DNA of 64,000 nt from Ferrimonas sp. YFM (GTDB lineage Bacteria > Pseudomonadota > Gammaproteobacteria > Enterobacterales > Shewanellaceae), in NCBI RefSeq assembly GCF_030296015.1, contig NZ_AP027368.1, forward strand, positions 1,550,001 through 1,614,000, in the 5' to 3' direction. Below the pieces are notes generated by a model, which had not been told where the DNA came from, searched no databases, and saw only the letters and a list, made by a program, of their open reading frames with translations. The position numbers and the translations under genes were made by a program. Below are positions 34,856-43,682 of the stretch, piece by piece (the first letter of the stretch is position 1; every line of letters begins with the position of its first letter).

Positions 34856-34883
34856 AAAAGGGCGGCGTAAGCCGCCCTTTTTT
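34856..34883 (+). terminator. Terminator after the MarR gene
   Basis: An 11-bp stem AAAAGGGCGGC/GCCGCCCTTTT with a GTAA loop ends in six T. Confidence 0.93.
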
Positions 34884-34900
34884 GTGCCTGAAGTCAGCAT

Positions 34901-34922
34901 AATCATTTGAGATCAAATGATT
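34901..34922. promoter_or_regulatory. Perfect 10-bp palindrome upstream of the porin gene
   Basis: AATCATTTGA, a 2-nt spacer GA and TCAAATGATT form an inverted repeat with no mismatch, 100 bases before the porin ATG and beyond the MarR terminator. It contains ATTTG-N4-CAAAT, also found before the BCCT gene at 37928-37941. It is not an FNR box, whose arms are further apart. Probable operator. Confidence 0.65.
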
Positions 34923-35021
34923 GGTTCGTTAACATGTGACGCTGTTGCGTCCCGTCCGTTACAGGAATGTGGTTCGGGGCGTCTGTTGGAACATTCATAA
35001 TTTCATTTAGGACGCGTTGTA

Positions 35022-36221
35022 ATGAAAACCAAACTGGCCATTGTCATCGGTATGATTTTCTCTGCCGCGGCTGCCGCTCAAACCAGTGAAATCGAGGAGC
35101 TCAAGCAGCGAGTCGATGAGCTGGAGAAGCGTCAGCAAGCGGTCGAGCAGGAGAAGGATGAGGGAGGGATCACCTTGGGTGGTGCGGCTCGATTCCAATA
35201 TAGCTATGAAGATTATAGCGATGACAACAGCGACAGAGGCGGAGACTTCGACTTTGATGTGTTCAGGTTAGATGCCAATGGTAAGATCGGCGACCTGACG
35301 CTGTCCGCTCAATACCGTTGGTATCAATACATGGATGTGCTGCACCACGCCTGGGTCGGCTATGATTTCAGCGACACTCAGAGTGGTCAGATCGGTGTCA
35401 CCCAGGTGCCCTTCGGTATTCTGCCTTACGCTTCTCACAGCTTCTTCTTCAGCTCAAACTTTTACACTGGCCTGGAAGATGACTATGACATGGGCCTGAA
35501 CTATAAGTTTGAGTCCAAACGAAATCGACTGGATGTGGCGTTCTACAAGAACGATGAGCAGGGCGGCATCGATGGTTATGTGTCTGAGCGCAGCGATCGT
35601 TACTCCTATGACGTGCTTGGGGTGCGCCTTGAAGGCGAAGGCACCTACGATGCGCCGAGCCTGGAGGTGGGGGAAACCAACACCTTCAACCTCCGTTACG
35701 CCCATACCCTGGAGTTGGACGGCGGCTCGGTAGAGCTGGGCCTGTCCGGTCAGTTTGGTGAGCTGGAAGTGGATGGCAACATGGATGGCGACCACTGGGC
35801 TGCAGCGGTTCACGGCGTCATCAACTACGGTGCCTGGAACGTTCAGCTTCAGGCATCCGACTACGAGTACGACATCGATGGCATGGATGTGGAGCAGATG
35901 GTGGTTGGTGCTTATGCCTTCTACGACTCCATTCCCGCAGAAGCGATCACCTACACCGCCAACATCGCTTACAGCCTGCCGGTGAAGATGGGCCCGGTCA
36001 CCAACCTGACCTTCTACAACGATTACTCCCTGATGACCGACAAGCCGGGCGAGTTGGACGACACCTTCATGAACGTCACCGGTATGGCGATCAGTGCCGG
36101 TGCCCTCTACACCTACGTGGATTTTGTGGTTGCTGAGAATCAGCCCTTTATCGGCGGCACCCTGGTGGGCAGTGGTGACACCAACAAGCGGGTGAACATC
36201 AACTTCGGCTACTACTTCTAA
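35022..36221 (+). CDS. Outer-membrane porin with N-terminal coiled coil
   Basis: The 399-residue protein has a signal peptide (cleavage after AAAAAQ), a short coiled coil (SEIEELKQRVDELEKRQQAV, about 22-46), then alternating beta-strand sequence of a 16-strand barrel, ending in FGYYF with the terminal Phe needed by the BAM machine. The plan resembles OprO/P-like phosphate-selective porins and similar Shewanella porins. It lies between a MarR gene and a convergent BCCT transporter, so a role in entry of the same solute through the outer membrane is inferred. Confidence 0.82.
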   Translation: MKTKLAIVIGMIFSAAAAAQTSEIEELKQRVDELEKRQQAVEQEKDEGGITLGGAARFQYSYEDYSDDNSDRGGDFDFDVFRLDANGKIGDLTLSAQYRWYQYMDVLHHAWVGYDFSDTQSGQIGVTQVPFGILPYASHSFFFSSNFYTGLEDDYDMGLNYKFESKRNRLDVAFYKNDEQGGIDGYVSERSDRYSYDVLGVRLEGEGTYDAPSLEVGETNTFNLRYAHTLELDGGSVELGLSGQFGELEVDGNMDGDHWAAAVHGVINYGAWNVQLQASDYEYDIDGMDVEQMVVGAYAFYDSIPAEAITYTANIAYSLPVKMGPVTNLTFYNDYSLMTDKPGELDDTFMNVTGMAISAGALYTYVDFVVAENQPFIGGTLVGSGDTNKRVNINFGYYF

Positions 36222-36241
36222 GCCTGAAGTTCACAGCTTCC

Positions 36242-36269
36242 AGCCCCGCCCATTGGCGGGGCTTTTTTT
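36242..36269 (+). terminator. Terminator after the porin gene
   Basis: A 9-bp stem AGCCCCGCC/GGCGGGGCT with a CATT loop is followed by seven T. Confidence 0.93.
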
Positions 36270-36293
36270 GTCTGGTGGTTGGTCGCGGGCCAA

Positions 36294-36319
36294 CAAAAAG
36301 GGGCGCCGCTGCGCCCCTT
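36294..36319 (-). terminator. Terminator after the BCCT gene
   Basis: On the minus strand a 9-bp stem AAGGGGCGC/GCGCCCCTT with a 4-nt loop runs into TTTTTG. It lies 17 nt after the BCCT stop. Confidence 0.88.
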
Positions 36320-36336
36320 GGAACCGGAATGTGAGG

Positions 36337-37911
36337 TTACCCTCTTGGCTCGGTCTTCATGCCTTTGACCAGACTGACGCACATCATCAGCAGGATAAAG
36401 GTGAAGGGCAGGGCGGTGGAGATGGTGCCCGCCTGCAGGGCCTGAATCGCTTCGGTGCCGCCGATCCACAGCAGAGTCGCGGCGATGGCGCCTTCGATGG
36501 TGGCCCAGAAGATGCGCTGAGGTACAGGGGCGTCCACCTTACCGCCGGCGGTAATGCTGTCGATCACCAGGGAGCCGGAGTCGGAAGAGGTGATGAAAAA
36601 CACCATGATCAGCACGATGGAGATTACTGACAGGAAGGTGCTCCAGGGCAGGGCATCATAGGTGTAGAACAGCGCCAGGGTGATGTCCGACAGGCCATTG
36701 GTGCCCAGTTCGCCCACCTTGTTGACGATCTGATCGATGGCGATGCCGCCAAATACCGACATCCAGATGATGCACACCGCTGTGGGGATAAACATCACTG
36801 CAATCAGGAACTCACGCACGGTGCGGCCTTTGGACACCCGGGCGATGAACATGCCAACAAAAGGAGACCAGGAGATCCACCAGGCCCAGTAGAACACGGT
36901 CCAGCCGTGCATCCAGGCTTCATCTTCCCGACCATGGGGGTTGCTCAGGGGCAGCAGGTTCTCGGCGTAGCCCAGCAGGGTTTGCCCCAGATTGCCGAAG
37001 GCGACGGCGGCGCCCACCAGGGTCACAAACACCAGCAGGGCCAGAGCCACCAGCATGTTGACGTTACTCAGTACCTTGACGCCGCCTTCGATGCCCCGGA
37101 CCACGGAGACCACCGCCAGACCGGTGACAAAGGCGATGACGCCAACCTGCATGCCGATGCCGCCTTCGGTGCCAAACACATGATTGATGCCGCTGGTGGC
37201 CTGTTGGGCACCCAGGCCCAGGGAGGTCGCCAGGCCAAACAGGGTCGCCAGCACCGCCATGATGTCGATGATGTGGCCAAACCAGCCCCAGGTCTTGTCC
37301 CCCAGGATGGGGTAGAAGATGGAGCGGATCGACAGGGGCAGCCCCTTGTTGAAGGCGAAGAAGGCCAGGGACAGGGCGACCACGGCGTACATCGCCCAGG
37401 GGTGCAGGCCCCAGTGGAAAATGGTGGCGCCCATGGCGACTTTGACCGCTTCCGGAGAGTTGGCTTCCACGCCCAGTGGCGTCTCATACCAGCCGGTGAA
37501 GTAGGCAACGGGCTCGGCAACGCCCCAGAACATCAGGCCGATGCCCATGCCGGCGGCAAACAGCATCGCCATCCAGGACAGGTTGGAGTGTTCGGGACGG
37601 GCGTCGGCACCGCCAAGGCGGATGCGGCCGTAGGGGCTGACCACCAGCCATAAACAGAAAATCAGGAACAGGTTAGCCGACCACATAAAGAGGGCGTCGA
37701 AGTTGTTTATGATTTTCCACTTGATGCCGTCGAGGGCGGCTTTGGCGGTGGCGGCATCGCTGATCAGGATGGCTGCCAGGAAAAGAAGAATCAGGCCGGC
37801 ACTGATGCCGAATACAGGGTTATGGACATCAAACCCCCACTTCTGAATGTTGTCTTGACCAACGGTATAGTCAGTATTATCGATACTGTACTTATCTATG
37901 GGGTTACTCAT
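36337..37911 (-). CDS. BCCT-family betaine/choline/carnitine-type transporter
   Basis: The 524-residue protein has twelve membrane segments and the BCCT tryptophan motif WWISWSPFVGMFIARVSKGR. The helix-3 motif is GMGIGLMFWG, with the glycine found in Na+-coupled betaine-type carriers (BetP) where the proton-coupled choline carrier BetT has Asp. A sodium-coupled betaine or DMSP-type substrate is therefore the best guess. The start at 37911 (MSNPIDKY) has GAGAGGA upstream; a TTG at 37923 is in frame. It is convergent with the porin. Confidence 0.93.
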   Translation of the reverse strand: MSNPIDKYSIDNTDYTVGQDNIQKWGFDVHNPVFGISAGLILLFLAAILISDAATAKAALDGIKWKIINNFDALFMWSANLFLIFCLWLVVSPYGRIRLGGADARPEHSNLSWMAMLFAAGMGIGLMFWGVAEPVAYFTGWYETPLGVEANSPEAVKVAMGATIFHWGLHPWAMYAVVALSLAFFAFNKGLPLSIRSIFYPILGDKTWGWFGHIIDIMAVLATLFGLATSLGLGAQQATSGINHVFGTEGGIGMQVGVIAFVTGLAVVSVVRGIEGGVKVLSNVNMLVALALLVFVTLVGAAVAFGNLGQTLLGYAENLLPLSNPHGREDEAWMHGWTVFYWAWWISWSPFVGMFIARVSKGRTVREFLIAVMFIPTAVCIIWMSVFGGIAIDQIVNKVGELGTNGLSDITLALFYTYDALPWSTFLSVISIVLIMVFFITSSDSGSLVIDSITAGGKVDAPVPQRIFWATIEGAIAATLLWIGGTEAIQALQAGTISTALPFTFILLMMCVSLVKGMKTEPRG

Positions 37912-37925
37912 TAATCCTCTCAAAA

Positions 37926-37943
37926 AGATTTGTTCTCAAATCT
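37926..37943. promoter_or_regulatory. Palindrome upstream of the BCCT gene
   Basis: AGATTTG-TTCT-CAAATCT lies 15 bases before the start codon, close to the ribosome-binding site. The core ATTTG-N4-CAAAT is the same as in the palindrome before the porin. It may be a shared operator; as RNA it could also form a hairpin near the ribosome-binding site. Confidence 0.5.
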
Positions 37944-38398
37944 ACTTTTCGTTGTTATTCGTCTTAATGCGGGACGAATGCTAACAAATTGTTTAGGTAG
38001 AACTCAAATTAATGCCAGGGTGTCGTCGAGACCTTTAGTTGGTGGGTTGTTAGTTATATTTAATTAAAACATATGGTTATCGTGATGTGCGGGCGTATTT
38101 AATTGGTTGCTGCTCATACTAGATTATCCAGGTGTGCGCTTTGGGCTTGAATATTATTTAATCAGTTGAAGGAGGCTGCCGTTAGCCAAAGTCGATGCCA
38201 ATATTACAGCTCGAATAAATGGGCTGAGCAGAAGATGGTTAAGGTTTGATTTGAGAGACTGCGGACAATTGCTGTGCAACTTCCAGCCTATGGCAGTGCT
38301 TTACTATAGCGGTGAGTAAACTTCTGACACTCCAAAGCCAACCTGAGCGGCCTTGGATAAATCGCAGTTGGCAAAAATGAGGCTGTGCTGACGCCGAG
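37944..38398. other. AT-rich noncoding stretch upstream of the BCCT gene
   Basis: These 455 bases are clearly more AT-rich than the surroundings and carry no convincing gene on either strand. A short minus-strand open frame that begins inside the next gene has no coding character. It probably contains the BCCT promoter and possibly binding sites for osmotic or nucleoid regulators; no RNA gene or terminator was seen. Confidence 0.45.
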
Positions 38399-39157
38399 TC
38401 ACCACCTTTGGCCGGTGTAATCCAGCAGCCGCACTTCTCTCTTGCCCAGATCAAACGCGGCGGTCAGGCTGCCACTTTTACCTATGGCCCGCTGGGAGGG
38501 CAGGTGCAGATAGAGGGGAATTTGAGTGTGACTGAGGGTCACGGGTTGCCAAAGGCCGCTCTCGCTTTCGGTCAGCACCTCGAGGAACACAGTAACAATC
38601 AGGGCATCACTGTTGTTGCCCCCCATGCCGTACCCCAGCCTGTGAAGGGGGTAGAAGGGATTATCCAGGTCATAGCGACTGCCGGAGGGCACCGTCATTC
38701 TGAATCTGTAGCTGAGATAGGAGGCGGCACGCTCCGGGTAGGTCAGCTCCAGAGGCTCCTGATGATAGGGACTGTTCCGGTCGAAAAATGGGGTAGTCTG
38801 TTTGCGGCGGCTGTCATTGGAGGCGGCGTCGAAGCACAGTGGTCGCTCCCCCTCTTTCGCAAGGTAACGGTAGACCAGGCAGCTCAACTCACCGCCGAGT
38901 TGCCGCAGGCCCCGCTCCAGGTTGGGGTCCCGGCTGAGATCTCGTACCAACTGCCGCTGCTCACCGCTGGTGTTGAGGGCCATCAACCCCTGAAGGACAC
39001 GCTGGTTTTCGGCGGTGGGTGGGTACCAGTGGTTGCCGGAAATGGCGTACTCGAAGGAGCGAATGTGGTCTACCTGGAAATAGAACTTGGGGTAGGCGTG
39101 CCTGGCCCAGGCAGGAAGAGAGGCGGCCAGTATCATCATCAGCAGTGCAATTCTCAT
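38399..39157 (-). CDS. Exported protein of unknown function
   Basis: The 252-residue protein has a Sec signal peptide (cleavage after LPAWA) and no further membrane segment, so it is probably periplasmic. Two Cys about 19 residues apart (SCLVYRYLAKEGERPLCF, near 107-124) could form a disulfide. The C-terminal half alternates hydrophobic and polar residues like a beta sandwich. I do not recognise a family. The start has GGAGG 7 nt upstream. It stands alone between the BCCT promoter region and a racemase gene transcribed the other way. Confidence 0.7.
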   Translation of the reverse strand: MRIALLMMILAASLPAWARHAYPKFYFQVDHIRSFEYAISGNHWYPPTAENQRVLQGLMALNTSGEQRQLVRDLSRDPNLERGLRQLGGELSCLVYRYLAKEGERPLCFDAASNDSRRKQTTPFFDRNSPYHQEPLELTYPERAASYLSYRFRMTVPSGSRYDLDNPFYPLHRLGYGMGGNNSDALIVTVFLEVLTESESGLWQPVTLSHTQIPLYLHLPSQRAIGKSGSLTAAFDLGKREVRLLDYTGQRW

Positions 39158-39357
39158 GGTATCCCTCCGAGAGACGCTGGATAAATCATACTCAATTCAC
39201 GGCCTGACTGTTAAGCTTTCTAATTGAAAATCAACAGAATTGTTGAGTCTTAATTGGAGTTGCAAGCAAAGCTGTGAGCCGAAGCGCAATTCTGTCCAAG
39301 CGCTAGGAAGAGCCCAGGCCTACCCTGAAGCAGTTGGGTTATGAGAATCGAGGACAT

Positions 39358-40050
39358 ATGAAAACCATAGGCATCATTGGCGGCATGAGCTGGGAGTCCA
39401 GCGTCAGTTATTACCAGTTGATCAACCGCGGGGTCGCCGCCGCCCAGGGAGGGCTGCACAGCGCCAAACTGGTGCTCTACAGTGTGGATTTTGCGGAGAT
39501 TGAAGCTCTGCAGAGCAGTGGCGACTGGCAAAGGTCGGGAGAGCTTTTGGCGCAGGCGGCCAGGGCCCTGCAGTCTGCCGGCGCCGATTTTGTGGTGATC
39601 GCCACCAATACCATGCACAAGGTGGCGGATCAGGTGATGGAGGCGGTGGCGATCCCTTTGCTGCACATCGCCGACGCCACCGCCGATGCCCTGCTGGATG
39701 CCGGCATAGACTGCGTCGGCTTGTTGGGGACGCGCTTCACCATGGAGCAGGCATTCTACCGCGAGCGCCTGGAAGCCAGAGGTATCCGGGTGTTGGTGCC
39801 CGGAGAGGCCGGACGGGCCATGGTGGATAGGGTGATCTACCAGGAGTTGTGTCGTGGAAAAGTGGAGCCTCAGTCCCGTCGGGATTACCTGGAGGTGATC
39901 GACCAGTTGGCGTCAGAGGGGGCTCAGGGGGTGATCCTGGGGTGCACCGAGATTGGCCTGCTGGTGGGCGAGGGGGACACCGGGGTTCCCCTGTTCGATA
40001 CCACGGAGATACACGCCAAAGCGGCAGTTGCCAACGCGCTGGAATCATGA
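39358..40050 (+). CDS. ygeA: Aspartate/glutamate racemase family protein, YgeA type
   Basis: The 230-residue protein closely resembles E. coli YgeA from MKTIGIIGGMSWESS to the end, a PLP-independent racemase of broad amino-acid range. Of the usual catalytic pair, the second Cys is present in GCTEIGLL, while the first position is Thr in ATNTMHKVAD, as it also is in E. coli YgeA. The start at 39358 has GAGG upstream. The next gene encodes an AaaT-type amino-acid acetyltransferase, so the two may both act on unusual or D-amino acids. Confidence 0.87.
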   Translation: MKTIGIIGGMSWESSVSYYQLINRGVAAAQGGLHSAKLVLYSVDFAEIEALQSSGDWQRSGELLAQAARALQSAGADFVVIATNTMHKVADQVMEAVAIPLLHIADATADALLDAGIDCVGLLGTRFTMEQAFYRERLEARGIRVLVPGEAGRAMVDRVIYQELCRGKVEPQSRRDYLEVIDQLASEGAQGVILGCTEIGLLVGEGDTGVPLFDTTEIHAKAAVANALES

Positions 40051-40101
40051 GAAAAAGATAGGTTCCCGCTGGAATTCAACAACATAAAACAGGGAGACAC
40101 C

Positions 40102-40596
40102 ATGATCATTCGCGCCCCCCGCCCCGAAGATGCCGCCGACATTACCCAGACCATGGCGCAGCCGATCTGTTATGGCAATACCCTGCAGATGCCCCATCCC
40201 ACGGAGCAGATGTGGCGTGAACGGCTGGCCAACAAACCGGATAATTTGCATGTGCTGGTGGTCGAGGTGGAGGGCAGGGTGGTGGCCAATGGTGGACTGG
40301 AGCTGATGGCGTCACCCAGGCGACGGCATGTCGCCAACATGGGCATGGCGGTGCACCCTGAATTCCATGCCCGGGGCGTGGGATCGGCGCTGCTGGCGGC
40401 GCTGCTGGAGCTGGCGGACAACTGGCTGGCGTTAAGGCGCATCGAACTTGAGGTGTACAGCGACAATGAGGCGGCCCTGGGGCTTTATCGTAAGCACGGC
40501 TTCGAGGTGGAGGGGACCGCCCGGGACTATGCCTTCCGGGACGGTCGCTACGTGGATGCTCTGCTGATGGCCCGGATCCGGACACCGGACAGCTAG
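40102..40596 (+). CDS. aaaT: GNAT N-acetyltransferase, AaaT/YhhY type
   Basis: The 164-residue protein matches E. coli YhhY (AaaT), an L-amino-acid N-acetyltransferase acting on Phe and Met, in NTLQMPHPTEQMWRERLA, HVANMGMAVHPEFHARGVGS (acetyl-CoA pyrophosphate loop) and RIELEVYSDNEAALGLY. It follows the racemase by 51 bases on the same strand. Its last bases overlap the convergent DUF6702 gene by 4. Confidence 0.83.
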   Translation: MIIRAPRPEDAADITQTMAQPICYGNTLQMPHPTEQMWRERLANKPDNLHVLVVEVEGRVVANGGLELMASPRRRHVANMGMAVHPEFHARGVGSALLAALLELADNWLALRRIELEVYSDNEAALGLYRKHGFEVEGTARDYAFRDGRYVDALLMARIRTPDS

Positions 40597-41066
40597 GGCA
40601 GGATCAGGGTCACCGATGGCTGGGCCCGGTTGAGCTGCCAACTTTGAGTCTGACGAAAGTCCTGAAGATTCAGGGTATTCACCTGGCTGGGCTCCACCTC
40701 CTGCAACAGGGTCAGGGTGATGGTCAGAGGCTGTCCCCGGTATTCGCCGATGGGCAGTTCCTGGTAGATAAGGAGGTCTTTCACTGTGGGATCGATGCCA
40801 ACCCAGTTGGGCTGCAGTTGCAGCCCGGTATCGGTCTCCAGCCTGAAGTGTTGGTTCAGATACGCTTCAAGCTGCATCTCTGCGTCGGCGAACCCCTGAC
40901 TGGCGGGCAGCTCCAGGGCTCGCCCCATGTCCCGGGCGCTGTAACGGTGGATGATCTCCAGGGACTGACCATTGCGACTCAGGGCAATTTCAGTCAGGCC
41001 AAAGTGATAATTATGGGCCCAGGCACCGCCGCACAGCAGTGCCAGGACCAGAAGCCAGAGTCTCAT
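40593..41066 (-). CDS. DUF6702-like exported protein
   Basis: The 157-residue protein has a signal peptide (cleavage after GGAWA) followed by HNYHFGLTEIALSRNGQSLE, the typical opening of DUF6702 proteins, which form a beta sandwich of unknown function. It overlaps the stop of the M1 peptidase gene by 4 bases (ATGA) and so is translationally coupled to it. The same pairing of M1 peptidase and DUF6702 is known from Shewanella and Bacteroidetes, which points to a shared task. Confidence 0.72.
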   Translation of the reverse strand: MRLWLLVLALLCGGAWAHNYHFGLTEIALSRNGQSLEIIHRYSARDMGRALELPASQGFADAEMQLEAYLNQHFRLETDTGLQLQPNWVGIDPTVKDLLIYQELPIGEYRGQPLTITLTLLQEVEPSQVNTLNLQDFRQTQSWQLNRAQPSVTLILP

Positions 41067-43423
41067 TGGTTCTCCTTTGCGTCCTCCTTCAGAGGTTCGG
41101 CGTACTTCTGCATCATGTTCTTCTTCTTTTTCTCCTTAAACAGCTCCAGCCTGGAGGGCAGGATCTGTCTCGGGTAGTGGTTGTTGTCCACATTGGTGTC
41201 GGCGGTCTGCCAGTGGGGGTCCACCACCACAGAGATGAGTCTTTTCTCCATGGGACGTACCAGCATCTTGGTCACTTTCTTGGCGTTTTTCACCCAAATT
41301 TCTGCTGGTAGGATGAGCGGCTCAATGCTGCCGTCGTCGTAGCTGAGTTCCAAGATGATCGGCATCACCAGGCCACCCAGGTTGGAGAAGTCCAGCAGGT
41401 AGACGTTGTGGTCATCCTGCAACAGCTCCCGCTCGAAGGGCTCCAGCTTGGCCAGCATCTCGGCGTAGTCGTTGCGATCCTTATTGGTGGCGGTGAACTG
41501 GTCGTGCTCGTTGTAGAAGTCCTGCTGCTCGGGCTTGCCATCGATGAAGCGAGGCATCCCCTGGTTGCGCAGCTCGGTGATGGTTTCCGGCTTCTCCTGA
41601 TGCTGCTGGCGCTGCCACTGGGACTCGATGTCCGGATCCTTGGTGTTCACCGTGAAATGGCGCACCCGGTCGATGCTGATGTCGACGTGATCCGTGGTGT
41701 AGAACCAGCCCCGCCAGAACCAGTCCAGGTCGATACCGGAGGCGTCTTCCATGGTGCGGAAGAAGTCCGCCGGCATCGGGCGCTTGAACTTCCAGCGCTC
41801 GGCGTACTCCCGGAAGGCGAAATCGAACAGATCACGGCCCAGGATGGTTTCCCGCAGGATGTTCAGGGCGGTGGCAGGCTTGGCATAGGCGTTGTTGCCA
41901 AACTGCAGAATCGACTCGGAGTTGGTCATGATCGGCACCTGACCCTCACTCTTCATGTAGGAAATGATCTCCTGGGGCTCACCGCCCTTGGAGGGGTACT
42001 CCTCCTCCCAGGCCTGTTGGGCCAGGTACTGAACGAAGGTGTTGAGCCCCTCATCCATCCAGGTCCACTGGCGTTCATCGGAGTTAACGATCATCGGGAA
42101 GTAGTTGTGGCCCACCTCATGGATGATCACAGTGATCAGGCCGTACTTGGTGCGCCTGGACCAGGTGCGGTCGCTGCGGTCTTCCTTGTTGATCTCAGGG
42201 CGAGGGCCGTTGAAGGAGAGCATGGGGTACTCCATGCCGCCCACGGGGCCGTTGACCGAGATCGCCACCGGGTAGGGGTAGTCGAAGCTGTAGCTGTTGT
42301 AGACGTCGATGGTGTGGACGATGGCGGCGGTGGAGTACTTGTCCCACAGCGGCGTGGCCTCCTCGGGGTAGAAGGACATGGCCAGGGTGTCGGTGCCGCC
42401 CTTTTTGTATCCTTGGGCATCCCACAGGAATTTGCGGGAGGAGGCCCAGGCAAAATCACGCACCTGGTCCGCCTTGAAGCGCCAGGTCTTGGTGCCCTTG
42501 CTGCGGCGCTGCTCGTTCTCCAGTGCTTCCTCTTTGGTGATGATGTACACCGGCTTGTCCGCCTCTCTGGCCTGCTCCAGGCGTTGGCGCTGGGTGCGGG
42601 TCAGCACCTCTTCCGGGTTGCTCAGAGTACCGGTGGCGGTGACCACATGGTCGGCGGGTACGGTGATGTTCACCTCATAGTCGCCAAACTCCAGGGTGAA
42701 CTCGCCATGGCGCAGGAAGGGTTTGTTGTGCCAGCCGTGGGCGTCGCTGTAGACCGCCATGCGGGGGAACCACTGGGCGACTTCGTACAGGTAGTTGTCA
42801 TCCCGCTCGAAGTACTCATAGCCGGAACGCCCGCCCAACGCTTTCTGCTCGTGGATGCGGTATTGCCAGCCAATGGTGAGCTCGAAGCTCTGTCCGGGCT
42901 TGAGGGCGGTGGGCAGATCCACCCGCATCAGGGTGTCCACCAGAGTGTACTTCAGGGGCTGGCCACCCTTGCCACTGACCTGGGTCAGGTTGATGCCAGA
43001 GGGGTGCACCTGGGTCATCAGTTCCCGGCGGTAGCTGCCCATGTCGATGCGATTGGCCTTGTCCCCTTCGTCGGCCACAGACACGGTGCGCATCCGGTTG
43101 GCCATGGAATCCTGACGGAAGCGGTTGGCATCCAGTTGCAGCCACAGGTAGCGCAGGCTGTCCGGGGAGTTGTTGGTGTAGGTGATAATCTCTTTGGCGG
43201 ACAGGCTCTGATTGGCGTCGTCTAGGGTTACGTCGATGTGGTAATCCGCTTGCTGTTGCCAGTACTGGTGGCCAGGCGCGCCGGAGGCGGTGCGGTAGCT
43301 GTTGGGGGTGGGCAGCAGCTCTTCGAGCTGGCGGAACTTGTCACCGGCGACCAGCAGCGGGTCGGCGGCCAGGGCTGAGGTGGCGATCAGCGACAGCCCC
43401 AGGAAAAGGGAGCGAAATGACAC
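41063..43423 (-). CDS. M1-family zinc metallopeptidase, exported
   Basis: The 786-residue protein has a signal peptide (cleavage after SALA), an N-terminal beta domain, and a thermolysin-like catalytic domain with H435-EVG-H439 and, 19 residues on, E458 in WMDEGLNTF, the three zinc ligands of M1 peptidases. The substrate-binding GAMEN motif appears as GGMEYP (395-400). The C-terminus is lysine-rich (LFKEKKKKN). It is larger than simple M1 aminopeptidases without an ERAP-type C-domain match, like the M1 proteins paired with DUF6702. Substrate unknown. Confidence 0.9.
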   Translation of the reverse strand: MSFRSLFLGLSLIATSALAADPLLVAGDKFRQLEELLPTPNSYRTASGAPGHQYWQQQADYHIDVTLDDANQSLSAKEIITYTNNSPDSLRYLWLQLDANRFRQDSMANRMRTVSVADEGDKANRIDMGSYRRELMTQVHPSGINLTQVSGKGGQPLKYTLVDTLMRVDLPTALKPGQSFELTIGWQYRIHEQKALGGRSGYEYFERDDNYLYEVAQWFPRMAVYSDAHGWHNKPFLRHGEFTLEFGDYEVNITVPADHVVTATGTLSNPEEVLTRTQRQRLEQAREADKPVYIITKEEALENEQRRSKGTKTWRFKADQVRDFAWASSRKFLWDAQGYKKGGTDTLAMSFYPEEATPLWDKYSTAAIVHTIDVYNSYSFDYPYPVAISVNGPVGGMEYPMLSFNGPRPEINKEDRSDRTWSRRTKYGLITVIIHEVGHNYFPMIVNSDERQWTWMDEGLNTFVQYLAQQAWEEEYPSKGGEPQEIISYMKSEGQVPIMTNSESILQFGNNAYAKPATALNILRETILGRDLFDFAFREYAERWKFKRPMPADFFRTMEDASGIDLDWFWRGWFYTTDHVDISIDRVRHFTVNTKDPDIESQWQRQQHQEKPETITELRNQGMPRFIDGKPEQQDFYNEHDQFTATNKDRNDYAEMLAKLEPFERELLQDDHNVYLLDFSNLGGLVMPIILELSYDDGSIEPLILPAEIWVKNAKKVTKMLVRPMEKRLISVVVDPHWQTADTNVDNNHYPRQILPSRLELFKEKKKKNMMQKYAEPLKEDAKENQ

Positions 43424-43561
43424 GGACGGTTTCCTTCTTAAGGGTGAATCCCACGGCCGCTTTGGTTATGAGTTTGGTGCGGCGGGGTGTTGTGGCGCGG
43501 GCAAGATACCATAGGCGCGTAGCGCTGAAAAACCTGTGAAGGAGCCAGGTGGGAACGGCTG

Positions 43562-43617
43562 ACCAATAAATCTAATTCAGCTGTTTAGACTGAGGCTAAC
43601 GCGCCGGATTTATTGGT
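43562..43617. repeat. 11-bp perfect inverted repeat with 34-base spacer
   Basis: ACCAATAAATC (43562-43572) and GATTTATTGGT (43607-43617) are exact complements, between the M1 peptidase start and the punR end. The 259-base gap 43424-43682 holds nothing else recognised. It could be a paired operator for the M1 gene or a small mobile-element end pair; no transposase is near. Confidence 0.5.
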
Positions 43618-43682
43618 GAAAACTGCCGAATCTCAAGAGAAAGGAAACAGGAAAAAATGTGTAAGCTGGTTTTTCACCGGGG

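Noticed and set aside
34901-34922. FNR-box reading of the palindrome before the porin
   Set aside because: FNR sites are TTGAT-N4-ATCAA; here the TTGA and TCAA halves are only 2 bases apart.
38239-38454. A 71-codon minus-strand open frame in the AT-rich gap
   Set aside because: It starts inside the coding sequence of the neighbouring gene in another frame, and the composition is not coding-like.
41408-43225. A 605-codon plus-strand open frame opposite the M1 peptidase gene
   Set aside because: Antisense shadow; the minus-strand protein has intact zinc ligands and signal peptide.
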